From: Haloplanus sp. GDY1
GTDB taxonomy: Archaea; Halobacteriota; Halobacteria; Halobacteriales; Haloferacaceae
NCBI RefSeq assembly: GCF_023703775.1
Contig: NZ_CP098514.1
Location: 1,922,001 to 1,986,000 of the forward strand
Direction: 5' to 3'
DNA length: 64,000 nucleotides
The stretch's first letter is position 1. Every line of letters begins with the position of its first letter. Positions 1 through 8,058 of the stretch are shown in pieces. The position numbers were made by a program, and so were the translations under genes. A model generated the notes under the pieces. It was not told the DNA's origin. It was given only the letters and a program-made list of their open reading frames with translations, and made no database searches.

Positions 1-322
1 GGTCCGACCGGAACGTCTCGAACTCGTCCTCGTACTCGTCGATCCGGCCCTGGACCTGGGTGGTGTCGCGAACCGCCGGATCGAGTGGCGCCAGCACCTC
101 GCGGAGCCGTTCCTCGACGTCGTCGACGTCCTCGGCGACGGCGCGACACTTCCGGCGGCACTCCTCGTGCCAGACCGTGATCGCGTCGGTCGCGTCCCGG
201 CCGTCAGCCGCGCGCTCCTCGATACCCGCCAGCACGCCCTCGGTGACGTCGTCGCCGTCGTCCGCCGCGACCCGTTCGCGGACGGCCGAGACGGCGACGC
301 CACCATCTCGCTCGTCACTCAT
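1..322 (-). CDS. Hypothetical haloarchaeal protein, N-terminal part only
   Basis: The reading frame starts at the ATG complementary to 320-322 and runs off the left edge of the window, giving about 107 residues (MSDERDGGVAVSAVRER...). The visible part is very acidic, has no membrane segment, and from about residue 45 has a charged helical stretch with Cys-x3-Cys (EECRRKCRAVAEDVDDVEER) that could form a coiled coil. A TATA-like CACCTAAC at about 345-352 on this strand would place transcription start close to the ATG. I do not recognise the family and infer no function. Confidence 0.6.
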   Translation of the reverse strand, partial: MSDERDGGVAVSAVRERVAADDGDDVTEGVLAGIEERAADGRDATDAITVWHEECRRKCRAVAEDVDDVEERLREVLAPLDPAVRDTTQVQGRIDEYEDEFETFRSD

Positions 323-430
323 CGGTCGGGTTTCGTGAGCCCCACAGTTAGGTGATTCGAGGCGCGCCGACACGGCCCGTGGCGACCCGGCACCGAAGAC
401 GCCATTACCCTCGCTCCCGCAACGTCGGGC

Positions 431-1006
431 ATGAGTGCGAACGAGGGCGGCGACGCCGGGACGGCGGGGCGACACCCCAACGCCGAACAGGAGGTCATCG
501 CCGTCGACGCCGACGATCAGGAGCAGGGGACGGTCAACCGCCTCGACGCCCACACCGGCGACGGCGTCCGCCACCGCGCCTTCACCGCCCTCGTCTTCGA
601 CGGCGAGGGGCGGATCCTGCTGGCCCAGCGCGCGCCGGGCAAGCGCCTCTGGGACACCCACTGGGACGGCACCGTCGCCTCCCACCCCCGACCGGGGGAG
701 AGCCAGAAGGAGGCCACCCGGAAGCGCCTCGTCGACGAACTCGGCGTCACCTCCGACCAGTACAGCGACCTCCGGGTGACGGACAAGTTCGAGTACAAAC
801 GCTACTACGAGAACGCCGGCCTGGAGTGGGAGGTCTGCTCCGTGCTGCAGTGTACCCTCGACGACACGACCCTCGACCCCGACGAGTCGGAGGTCGCCGG
901 CCGACTGTGGGTGGAGTACGACCACCTCCACGACAACCCCGCCTGGTACCGACAGCTCCGCCTCTGTCCGTGGTTCGAGATCGCGATGCGCCGTGACTTC
1001 GACTGA
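431..1006 (+). CDS. idi: Isopentenyl-diphosphate delta-isomerase, type 1 (Nudix), lacking the usual catalytic Cys
   Basis: A 191-residue Nudix protein expected to interconvert isopentenyl and dimethylallyl diphosphate for archaeal lipid and carotenoid synthesis. The fold signature runs from about residue 45 (HRAFTALVF) through WDGTVASHPRPGESQKEA to LEWEVCSV. Metal-binding His equivalents H41, H48 and H85 and the acid pair E132/E134 are present. In E. coli Idi the catalytic cysteine lies in the VCGHP motif; here the motif is VASHP, so Ala83 occupies that place. From memory this motif is shared by other haloarchaeal homologues. The gene overlaps the downstream JAMM gene by 14 bp, suggesting cotranscription. 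A plain Nudix hydrolase role cannot be excluded. Confidence 0.85.
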   Translation: MSANEGGDAGTAGRHPNAEQEVIAVDADDQEQGTVNRLDAHTGDGVRHRAFTALVFDGEGRILLAQRAPGKRLWDTHWDGTVASHPRPGESQKEATRKRLVDELGVTSDQYSDLRVTDKFEYKRYYENAGLEWEVCSVLQCTLDDTTLDPDESEVAGRLWVEYDHLHDNPAWYRQLRLCPWFEIAMRRDFD

Positions 1007-1427
1007 GCCGCTCGCCCTCACCGCGGCCGTCCGGGACGCCCTCCTCGACCACGCCGGGGAGGGCGCCGCCCGCGACCCGCCCGCGGAGGTCTGTGGCGTC
1101 CTCTCGGGGACGCGCGGGCCGCCCGACCGGGTGACCGACGCCCACCGCGTCGACAACGTCGCCGCCCACCCCCGCAGCGAGTACGAACTCGACCCCGAGG
1201 CGACGGTGGCGACGATGGACCGCCTCGAAGCCGCGGGCGAGGAGGCCGTCGGCTTCTATCACTCCCACCCCGAGAGCCCCGCGAGGCCGAGCGCGACCGA
1301 CCGGGCGCGGGCGACCTGGACCGGCTACGTCTACGCCATCGTCTCGCCGCCCGAGACGATCCGCGCCTACCGCTTCACCGGCGAGGGGTTCGACGAACTC
1401 CCGGTTCAGGTCGAGAGCCGGGAGTAG
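993..1427 (+). CDS. JAMM/MPN+ metalloprotease, probable desampylase
   Basis: A 144-residue protein with a complete JAMM zinc site: E32 in AEVCGVL, then H90-S-H92-P followed by seven residues, S100, two residues and D103 (HSHPESPARPSATD). It resembles the stand-alone archaeal JAMM1 enzymes that cleave ubiquitin-like SAMP proteins from lysines and from linear fusions. Start is GTG at 993, inside the end of idi, and its 3' end overlaps the convergent AIR-synthase gene by 22 bp. The active-site pattern is seen directly; the SAMP substrate is inferred from the Haloferax family. Confidence 0.85.
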   Translation: MTSTEPLALTAAVRDALLDHAGEGAARDPPAEVCGVLSGTRGPPDRVTDAHRVDNVAAHPRSEYELDPEATVATMDRLEAAGEEAVGFYHSHPESPARPSATDRARATWTGYVYAIVSPPETIRAYRFTGEGFDELPVQVESRE

Positions 1428-2419
1428 GCGGCCCACGAGGAGTCGACCGCCGGCGCCGCGATCCGCTCGCCGTCGACGTGGGCGCTCCCGCCCTCCTCGC
1501 TCTCGGCGACCCGGCCGACCCGCGCGGCCGGCGTGCCCCGCTCGGCCAGCGCCGCCAGCACGTCGTCGGTGCCGGCGGGATCGACGGTCAACACGAGCGA
1601 CCCCGACGACGTCGCGGTCCAGGGGTCGACGTCGAGGGCGGCACACGTCTCGACCACGCCGGGACGGACCGGGACGCGATCCCGCTCGATTTCGAACCGG
1701 ACGCCGGCGCTCTCGGCCATCTCGACGAACGCGCCGTGGAGGCCGCCCTCGGTGGCGTCGTGCATCGCGGTCACCGGCCCCGCGGCCGCGGCGGTCAGGG
1801 CGTCGCGGACGCAACTGGCCTCGTCGAGTCGCGCCCGTGCCGTCGCCAGCGTCTCCGGCGGGAGGTCGATGCGGTCGGGGAACAGCGTCGTCAACAGCCC
1901 GGTCGTCTCGACGGCCGGCCCCCTCGTGACCAGCAGGTCGTCGCCGGGGCGGGCGCCGTCCGGGCGCACCACGTCGGCGGCGTCGCCGACGGCCAGCGCC
2001 GTCGCGCCGCCGACCCAGGGGAACGAACACCCCTCGTAGCGGGCGGTGTGACCGGTCACGACGCTCACGCCGAGGGCCGACGCCTCCGCGTGGATCCCCT
2101 CCCAGACCGCCGCGAAGTCGTCGTCGCTCATCGTCGGCGGGAGCGAGAAGGAGACGGCGAGGTGGGTGGGCGGCAGGCCGCTGACCGCCACGTCCGCGAG
2201 GACGACGTCGAGCGCGAAGCGCCCGGCGCGTTCGAACCCGAGGTCCGGGAGGATCGAGACGGGGTCGGTGGCGAGGGCGAGGACCCGGTCGCCGACGTCC
2301 AGCAGGCCGAAGTCGACGCCCGGCGTCGGCCCGAGGCGCACGTCGTCGCGGTCGGCGCCCAGTCGCGGGCGGACGTGGGTCTCGAAGAACTCGCGGTCGA
2401 TCTTTCCGGGGTCGGGCAT
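1406..2419 (-). CDS. AIR synthase-related protein (PurM/HypE superfamily)
   Basis: A 337-residue protein with the two-domain AIR-synthase fold: an N-terminal dimerisation and ATP part (VLALATDPVSI, then DVVLADVAVSGLPP with its Asp-rich loop) and a C-terminal glycine-rich part (HDATEGGLHGAFVEMAE). The HDATEGG motif is typical of HypE and SelD relatives. It lacks the C-terminal Pro-Arg-x-Cys tail that carries the substrate in true HypE, and no hydrogenase genes lie nearby, so hydrogenase maturation is unlikely. Substrate is unknown. Its 3' end overlaps the convergent JAMM gene. Confidence 0.75.
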   Translation of the reverse strand: MPDPGKIDREFFETHVRPRLGADRDDVRLGPTPGVDFGLLDVGDRVLALATDPVSILPDLGFERAGRFALDVVLADVAVSGLPPTHLAVSFSLPPTMSDDDFAAVWEGIHAEASALGVSVVTGHTARYEGCSFPWVGGATALAVGDAADVVRPDGARPGDDLLVTRGPAVETTGLLTTLFPDRIDLPPETLATARARLDEASCVRDALTAAAAGPVTAMHDATEGGLHGAFVEMAESAGVRFEIERDRVPVRPGVVETCAALDVDPWTATSSGSLVLTVDPAGTDDVLAALAERGTPAARVGRVAESEEGGSAHVDGERIAAPAVDSSWAAYSRLST

Positions 2420-2455
2420 ACCGGGCCTCGCCGCGCGGGGAGTAAAGGCGTGCCG

Positions 2456-2824
2456 CTACGGCAGTCGTGCCTTGCACAGCCCGGCGAACGACGAGAGGGG
2501 AACGTCGGCGTCGGAGTCGACGCTCACGAACAGCCCGGTGTGCGCCGCGGCGACGAAGTGGAAGGCCGTCACCTCGTCGAAGCGGTGCATCGAGCAGTGG
2601 AGCGACCCGGCGTCGAAGAGCCGTTCCAGATGCTCCCGGCCGATGCCCTGGAGCACCAGGTCGTCGTGGATCTCGTCGGCCCGGTCCGCGAGCCGGGGCG
2701 CCACGTCGTCGCGGACGTAGAACGCGTCGTACCCCTCGCTGTCGTACTCGGCGACGACCCTGAGGCCACCGTCCGCCGTCGCCCGCAGGTCGGCGACGAG
2801 TTCGTCCCGGTTCTCGATCAACAT
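2456..2824 (-). CDS. Conserved haloarchaeal hypothetical protein (DUF7522-like)
   Basis: A 122-residue soluble acidic protein starting MLIENRDELVADLRA. It contains DSEGYDAFYVRDDV and a C-terminal HFVAAAHTGLFVSVDSD stretch. The ATG at 2824 is chosen because the frame upstream is only an arginine-rich read-through of the opposite strand. I believe this is the small haloarchaeal family called DUF7522, but that name is from memory. No catalytic motif is visible. It lies 36 bp upstream of the AIR-synthase-like gene on the same strand and may share its transcript. Confidence 0.7.
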   Translation of the reverse strand: MLIENRDELVADLRATADGGLRVVAEYDSEGYDAFYVRDDVAPRLADRADEIHDDLVLQGIGREHLERLFDAGSLHCSMHRFDEVTAFHFVAAAHTGLFVSVDSDADVPLSSFAGLCKARLP

Positions 2825-2874
2825 GCCCGTTCGAAGCCGAGAAGCGAGCCACCAAAGACCTGTCGACGTCCGAA

Positions 2875-4098
2875 CTATTCGTCGCCGAGCGCCCGATCCG
2901 CGAACAGGACACACGCCGTCCCGAGGACGAGGCTCCCGGCGGCGAGGGACACCAGCGTCCCGCGGACGGCGGCGGCGAAGCCGTACCGGGGCGTGGTCAG
3001 GGCGACGGCGCCGCTCGTGAGGATCGGTGCGACGGTGCTGCCGATCCGGCCGGCGGACTCGCCGAGGCTGACGAGCGACCCGCGGAGGTCGCCGGGGGCG
3101 AGCGTCGAGATGGTGCTCCGGTAGAGCGTCAACACGACGCCGAAGCCCGCGCCGACGACGACGGCCCCGACGCCGGCGACGGGGAGCGAGGGGGCGAGCG
3201 CGACGCCCGCCAGCCCCGCCCCCGCGGCCGCCGTCCCGACGAGCAGGGGCGCCCGCCGAGTGTCGAAGGCGGCGGTCAGCCGCCCGACCTGCGTCCCGCC
3301 GACGGAGCTCGCGACGCTGGCGAGGGCGACCAGCGCCCCCGCGACGCCGGGCGTGCCGTCGAGTAACTGCACCACCACGATGGAGTTGTAGGTCAGGAAG
3401 CCGAACCAGACGACGGAGGGGACGGTCCGGCCGACGAGGACGAGGGCGATCCGCGGCCGGCGGACGAGGGCGGCCAGGCGGCGCGCGTCGAGGGCGCTCC
3501 CGTCCCGGTCGGCCGCGGGGTCCTCGAAGTACAGGTGGACGACGAGCGCCGCCGGCAGGCCGAGCGCGAACAGGGAGAAGGGATACTGCCACGCCACGGT
3601 GACCAGGAGGCCGGCGAGCAGGGGGACGGTGGCGAGCGAGAGGCCGACCGCGGTGAAGCGAAGGCCCTGCGCGGTCGCCTCCCGCTCGCCCGAGAAGAGG
3701 TCGCCCGTGGCGGCGATGAGGACGGGCGCGATGCCGGTGAAGCCGACGCCCTGCACGAGTCGCAGGCCGACGGCGACCCGGAAGTCGTCGGTGAACGCCA
3801 GCCCGAGGCCGGCGGCGCCGAACAGGGCGAGCCCCGCCGTCAGCACGGGCTTTCGCCCCACGCGGTCCGAGGCCATGCCGACGAGGGGGATGGCGACGAC
3901 GGCCGGCGCGGTGAAGGCAGCCATCAGGAGGCCGATCCGCGCCGCGGAGACGCCGTAGACGGGGAGCAGGGAGTCGAGGATCGGGGAGACCAGCGAGGCG
4001 CCCATCGGCGAGACGACGCTGCCGAGGAGGAGCACCCTGAACCGCGGGTCGGCCACCACGTCGGCGTCCTCGCCGACGAGCCGCGTCGCGAGTTCCAC
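2875..4098 (-). CDS. Major facilitator superfamily transporter
   Basis: A 407-residue integral membrane protein with about 12 hydrophobic segments. It carries the MFS signature loop between helices 2 and 3 (GMASDRVGRKPVL) and a long basic central cytoplasmic loop (YFEDPAADRDGSALDARR) that divides the two six-helix halves. Haloarchaeal carriers of this kind are usually annotated as drug or metabolite exporters. Nothing in the sequence or neighbourhood fixes the substrate. Confidence 0.85.
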   Translation of the reverse strand: MELATRLVGEDADVVADPRFRVLLLGSVVSPMGASLVSPILDSLLPVYGVSAARIGLLMAAFTAPAVVAIPLVGMASDRVGRKPVLTAGLALFGAAGLGLAFTDDFRVAVGLRLVQGVGFTGIAPVLIAATGDLFSGEREATAQGLRFTAVGLSLATVPLLAGLLVTVAWQYPFSLFALGLPAALVVHLYFEDPAADRDGSALDARRLAALVRRPRIALVLVGRTVPSVVWFGFLTYNSIVVVQLLDGTPGVAGALVALASVASSVGGTQVGRLTAAFDTRRAPLLVGTAAAGAGLAGVALAPSLPVAGVGAVVVGAGFGVVLTLYRSTISTLAPGDLRGSLVSLGESAGRIGSTVAPILTSGAVALTTPRYGFAAAVRGTLVSLAAGSLVLGTACVLFADRALGDE

Positions 4099-4137
4099 GG
4101 TGGTCGCTGTCGGCGGGCGGTGTTGAGCCTTCCCGTT

Positions 4138-5049
4138 TCAGTCGGCCGCCGCGAACCCCTCCCGCAGGTGGTCGGTCACCCGTCCGGGGAACTCGCGGTG
4201 GAGCCAGTGGGTCGCGTCGGGAAGCAGGACGGTCCGGCCGTCCCGGCAGTAGGCGGCGCTCTCCCTCGCCATCGAGGCGCGGAGGAAGCGGTCGCGGGCG
4301 CCCCAGAGGACGAGCGTCGGGGGGTCGACCGGGTCGGTTCGCTCCGGGGGCGGACGGCGCACGACCGCCCGGTACCAGTTCAGCATCGCCCGCAGCGCGC
4401 CGGGCGTCCGCCACGCCGCCCGGTAGCGCTCGAAGTCGGCGTCGTCGAAGGTGCCGGGCCGACTCGACTCGCGCATCGTCCGCTCGAAGAGGCGGTAGTT
4501 CCCGGCCGCAGCGACCAGTTCGGGCAGGCGCGGCACCTGGACGGCACCGAAGTACCAACTCCGGCGGCGCTGGTCCCACGACCGCCGCAGGGTCCGACGC
4601 ATCACCGTCGGGTGGGGGACGTTCAGCGCCGCGAGCGTCCGGACGCGGTCGGGGCGGTCGAGCGCCAACCACCAGGCCACCGCGGCCCCCCAGTCGTGGC
4701 CGACGACGTGGGCCGACTCGGCGCCGACGGCGTCGAGCAGCCCCGCGGCGTCGGCGGCGAGCGTCGGGAGGCGGTAGGCGCCCACGCCCGCGGGTTTCTC
4801 GCTCCCGTTGTACCCCCGCTGGTCGGGGACGAGGACGCGATAGCCCGCGTCGGCCAGCCGCCCGGCGACCGGCTGCCAGCCGTACCAGCACTCGGGGAAG
4901 CCGTGCAACAGGAGGACCGGCGGCCCGTCGTCCGGACCCGCGCGGACGACGTGGAGGCGGACGCCGTTGGCCTCGACGGCGGTCGACTCGCCTTCGGACG
5001 GCCGGGGACGGGCGGGGTCGGTCACGTCCGGGAGTACGGCCGCAGTCAC
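4138..5049 (-). CDS. Alpha/beta hydrolase, epoxide hydrolase-like
   Basis: A 303-residue alpha/beta hydrolase. The oxyanion-hole motif is HGFPECWYGW, the nucleophile elbow is GHDWGAA (Asp nucleophile, as in epoxide hydrolases and haloalkane dehalogenases rather than Ser esterases), and the catalytic His lies in DATHWLHREFP. DQRGYNGSEKP before the elbow is also typical of soluble epoxide hydrolases, and a tyrosine in the cap (NWYRAVVR) could polarise an epoxide. Start is GTG at 5049. It lies 12 bp downstream of the PsiE-like gene on the same strand. Fold and nucleophile type are seen; substrate is not known. Confidence 0.85.
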   Translation of the reverse strand: MTAAVLPDVTDPARPRPSEGESTAVEANGVRLHVVRAGPDDGPPVLLLHGFPECWYGWQPVAGRLADAGYRVLVPDQRGYNGSEKPAGVGAYRLPTLAADAAGLLDAVGAESAHVVGHDWGAAVAWWLALDRPDRVRTLAALNVPHPTVMRRTLRRSWDQRRRSWYFGAVQVPRLPELVAAAGNYRLFERTMRESSRPGTFDDADFERYRAAWRTPGALRAMLNWYRAVVRRPPPERTDPVDPPTLVLWGARDRFLRASMARESAAYCRDGRTVLLPDATHWLHREFPGRVTDHLREGFAAAD

Positions 5050-5061
5050 AAAAGCGCGCCC

Positions 5062-5610
5062 CTACCCGAGGACCCGCTGTCCCTGCCCCCGTTCGACGAG
5101 GAGCAAGGCGACCAGTCCGAGAATGAGGAGGGCGTAGGCGACGGCGGCGAAGAGCGCGTCCTGGGACGTCGCGTACTCGCCGGTGCGGAAGATGATGGCC
5201 TTGCGCACCATCGCGATGACGCCGGTGTAGATGACCAGGCGGACGATCCGGCGCGTCTCGCTCTCCTGGGTGTAGGCGATGACCGTCTCGTACACCTCGA
5301 CGATGATGAGGAGGAGCAGACCGGTGTCGATGAAGCCGATGACGACGAGCGGATCGGTGATCCGGCCGCGGACGGTCGCCTGCCCGATCTGGATCATGAG
5401 GTCGACGACGCCGATGGCAAAGAGCAGGGCGAAGACGGCGGCGGCGACGAGTTCGACCGCGTGGATGAACCGGTTGGTCGCGGCGGCCACCCGACTCGAC
5501 GCGAGCGGCGTGTCCCGCCCCCTCGGTTCGAGCGGCCCGTCGGCGTCCGCGTCGTCGGTCACGTCCCTCCCCCCGCCGAGTCCCGGTCCATGGGAACCCC
5601 TCGTGGACAC
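5062..5610 (-). CDS. PsiE-like (phosphate-starvation-inducible E) membrane protein
   Basis: A 182-residue protein with an acidic N-terminal tail of about 45 residues and four predicted membrane helices, beginning near FIHAVELVAAAVFALLFAIG, LVVIGFIDTGLLLLIIVEVY, RLVIYTGVIAMVRKAII and ALFAAVAYALLILGLVALLL. The pattern and the RIVRLVIYTGVIAM segment match haloarchaeal PsiE-family proteins, whose molecular role is unclear. GTG at 5610 is taken as the start; a second GTG at the codon for residue 17 (VTDDADADG) is possible. Confidence 0.75.
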   Translation of the reverse strand: MSTRGSHGPGLGGGRDVTDDADADGPLEPRGRDTPLASSRVAAATNRFIHAVELVAAAVFALLFAIGVVDLMIQIGQATVRGRITDPLVVIGFIDTGLLLLIIVEVYETVIAYTQESETRRIVRLVIYTGVIAMVRKAIIFRTGEYATSQDALFAAVAYALLILGLVALLLVERGQGQRVLG

Positions 5611-5721
5611 ACGACAAAAAGTGATGGCCGGGTGACCGGGGGTCTGCGGCGCGCGGCGAATTTAGTCGTCTTCCGAAGGCCAGAAAGCATATCCCCGGGA
5701 CTCGGCAAGGCTCCCGACGGA

Positions 5722-6927
5722 ATGTTCGATGTCCGAACCGTCTTCGTAGCCGTCCTGCTCGTGGCGAGCGTGGTCGTCCCTGTCGGGGGCGCCGCGGCAC
5801 AGCAGGGTGACGCCTACGCCGGAACGCACGTCGAGTTCGAGACGACCAGCGACGCGATCGTCGACTACTCGGTGAACGGCGACACCGTCATCGAGTCGGT
5901 GAAAGTGCAGTCGGAGAGTGCGGCCGAGAGTCAGGGTACCGTCGGCGTCGACGCCGGGCTCTCGGCGGTGACCGAACTCACGGCCGCCGCGGTGGCGCTC
6001 GAATCGAACACCCAGGTCGGGGCGACGGTGTCCGTCGAGAGCGGGGCGACGATGCGGGCCCACGACAACTCGAAGGGCGTCCTCGTCGTCCGATCCGGGG
6101 GCTCGTCGCAGTACGTCACCGCGAACGTCTCGGCCGCCTCGCAGGCCGACGCGAAAAGCGACAGTCGCGTGGTCGTCACGTCCGAGGACGGGACGACGGG
6201 GACGTTCCTCGTCGTCGGCGACGGGTCGGTGACCGTGAACGAGCGCGGGGACGTCGCCGCGAACCTGGGGAGCGACGGCAAACTCGTCTTCCGGTCGTAC
6301 CCCCAGGGTCGCGACGACGCGGACCGGAACCAGGAGCGACTCATCACCGAGGGCCAGGCCGCCGCGGAGGTGTACCTGGTCCCGAAGACCGAGTCGGGCG
6401 GTGACCTCGCCGTCGACGTCGTGCAGTACGGCGAGGAGACGACCGTCGAGGTGACCCAGCGGACCGAGGGCACCGTCGAGATGACCGCCGAGCGGTCGTC
6501 GAACCAGGGGACGGTCGTCATCACCACCGTCTCCGAGCGGGCGATGGGCTCCGTCGAGGACCTGCAGGTGACCGTCGACGGCGAGGCGGCGGCCCGCGCC
6601 TCGTCGTACAGCGAACTCCGGAGCACCGTCGACGGCGGTGACTCCTCGGCGTTCCTCGTCGAGGAGCGGGCGAGCGCGCAGGCCAACGCGGACGTGCTCG
6701 TCGCCGTGAACCACTTCTCCGAGCGACGGATCGCGATGCAGTCGGACGGCGGCGACGGCGGTGACGCCGCCGGCGGGAGCGACGACGGAAGCAGTAGCGA
6801 CGATAGCAGTGGCGACGGCGACGCCGGGGACGCGGAGTCGACCGGCGGGAACGGGCCCGGCTTCGGCGCGGGCGCCGCGCTCGCGGCCCTCCTCGGCGCG
6901 GCGCTGATCGCGTCGCGACGCGTCTGA
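5722..6927 (+). CDS. Exported surface protein with PGF-CTERM sorting signal
   Basis: A 401-residue secreted protein. An N-terminal signal peptide (VFVAVLLVASVVVPVGGAAAQ) is followed by about 310 residues rich in Thr, Ser, Val and Glu with beta-strand-like periodicity, then a Gly/Asp/Ser linker and a C-terminal tripartite signal: PGF, hydrophobic helix (AGAALAALLGAALIA), then SRRV. That is the PGF-CTERM signal processed by archaeosortase A, which attaches proteins to a lipid anchor at the S-layer. ATG at 5722 is chosen because the signal peptide begins there; the open frame upstream is antisense to other genes. Adhesion or envelope roles are guesses. Confidence 0.85.
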   Translation: MFDVRTVFVAVLLVASVVVPVGGAAAQQGDAYAGTHVEFETTSDAIVDYSVNGDTVIESVKVQSESAAESQGTVGVDAGLSAVTELTAAAVALESNTQVGATVSVESGATMRAHDNSKGVLVVRSGGSSQYVTANVSAASQADAKSDSRVVVTSEDGTTGTFLVVGDGSVTVNERGDVAANLGSDGKLVFRSYPQGRDDADRNQERLITEGQAAAEVYLVPKTESGGDLAVDVVQYGEETTVEVTQRTEGTVEMTAERSSNQGTVVITTVSERAMGSVEDLQVTVDGEAAARASSYSELRSTVDGGDSSAFLVEERASAQANADVLVAVNHFSERRIAMQSDGGDGGDAAGGSDDGSSSDDSSGDGDAGDAESTGGNGPGFGAGAALAALLGAALIASRRV

Positions 6928-7002
6928 GACGCTTCGCTCGCGCTCTCTCCGACGGGGTGGTGCCTCGACAGCGGGCGCGCGCCAACCGCGGACACCAGCC
7001 GA

Positions 7003-7012
7003 AGGTATAGGT
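7003..7012 (+). promoter_or_regulatory. Probable promoter of the first moxR operon
   Basis: The 167-bp gap between the PGF-CTERM gene and moxR holds a TATA-like GGTATAGGTG about 85 bp before the ATG at 7095. If used it gives a 5' leader of about 55-60 nt, unusual for this window. A GC-rich inverted stretch (GACGCCCGGGCGAGGTC) lies in the leader. No small reading frame in the gap is convincing. Confidence 0.35.
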
Positions 7013-7094
7013 GTGTCGGGGCGTTACACACGCCCACTCGCCGTCGGTCGGTGGCCCGGACGCCCGGGCGAGGTCGTCGGCTCGCTTCACATCC

Positions 7095-8057
7095 ATGACG
7101 GACGCAGGCATCCCGGAATCGGAGCACGCGGATCACGTACCGCCGCTGTCGGTGTCCGCCGCCGCGACGCTCACCGACCGAATCATCGACAACGTCGAGG
7201 AGGTGATCGTCGGCCAGCACGACGCCATCGAGCACATCCTCGTCGCGGCGCTCGCACGCGGCCACCTCCTCCTGGAGGACGTGCCGGGCGTCGGCAAGAC
7301 GGTCCTCGGGCGCGCGGTCGCCACCTCCGTCGACTGCTCGTTCAAGCGCGTCCAGTTCACGCCCGACCTCCTGCCCTCCGACGTCACCGGCGTCAACGTG
7401 TTCAACCAGAAGACCCGGGAGTTCGAGTTCCGACCCGGGCCGGTGTTCGCGAACGTCGTCCTCGGCGACGAGATCAACCGCGCGCCGCCGAAGACGCAGG
7501 CCGCCCTGCTGGAGGCGATGGCCGAAGAGCAGGTGACCGTCGACGGGGAGACCCGCTCGCTGCCCGATCCCTTCATCGTCATCGCGACGCAGAACGACGT
7601 CGAACCGGGGCGGACCTACGACCTGCCGATGGCCGAAATCGACCGCTTCATGAAGAAACTCCGCCTGGGGTATCCGAGCGAGGACGAGGAGACCGCGCTG
7701 TTGGAACGGGTCGCGGGCGACCACCCCATCGAGTCGCTCGACCCCGTCGCGAGCCTGGACGACCTCCGTGGCGCCCGGCGGACCGTCGCGAACGTCACGC
7801 TGAGCGAGCCCGTCCGGCGCTACGTCTCGCGGCTGGCGACCCACACCCGCGAGAACGCCACCCTCGGCGTGAGTCCGCGGGGGGCCATCGCGCTCGTCCG
7901 CGCCGCCCAGGCCCGGGCAGTGCTGAACGGCCGCGACTACGTCGTCCCGGACGACGTGCAGACCGAGGCACCGAGCGTCTGGAGCCACCGCATCGACGCC
8001 GACGGACCGGGGCGCGACGTCGTCGACGCCGCGCTGACGGCCGTCGCGGTCGAGTGA
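7095..8057 (+). CDS. MoxR-family AAA+ ATPase (cluster 1)
   Basis: A 320-residue AAA+ protein with Walker A GVGKT (DVPGVGKTVLGRA), Walker B LGDEIN (FANVVLGDEINRAPPKTQ), sensor-1 IATQN and an arginine-rich C-terminal lid domain. MoxR ATPases act as chaperones for cofactor or complex maturation and are usually encoded with DUF58 and transglutaminase-like membrane proteins, as here. The ATG at 7095 begins MTDAGIPE; the frame is open further upstream but without family similarity. DUF58 follows after one base and the transglutaminase overlaps that, so the three genes form one operon. Confidence 0.9.
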   Translation: MTDAGIPESEHADHVPPLSVSAAATLTDRIIDNVEEVIVGQHDAIEHILVAALARGHLLLEDVPGVGKTVLGRAVATSVDCSFKRVQFTPDLLPSDVTGVNVFNQKTREFEFRPGPVFANVVLGDEINRAPPKTQAALLEAMAEEQVTVDGETRSLPDPFIVIATQNDVEPGRTYDLPMAEIDRFMKKLRLGYPSEDEETALLERVAGDHPIESLDPVASLDDLRGARRTVANVTLSEPVRRYVSRLATHTRENATLGVSPRGAIALVRAAQARAVLNGRDYVVPDDVQTEAPSVWSHRIDADGPGRDVVDAALTAVAVE

Positions 8058-8058
8058 G

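Noticed and set aside
747-5800. Very long Arg/Pro/Gly-rich reading frames opposite known genes
   Set aside because: They are antisense frames kept open by extreme G+C content; their proteins lack the acidic bias and family motifs of the genes on the other strand.
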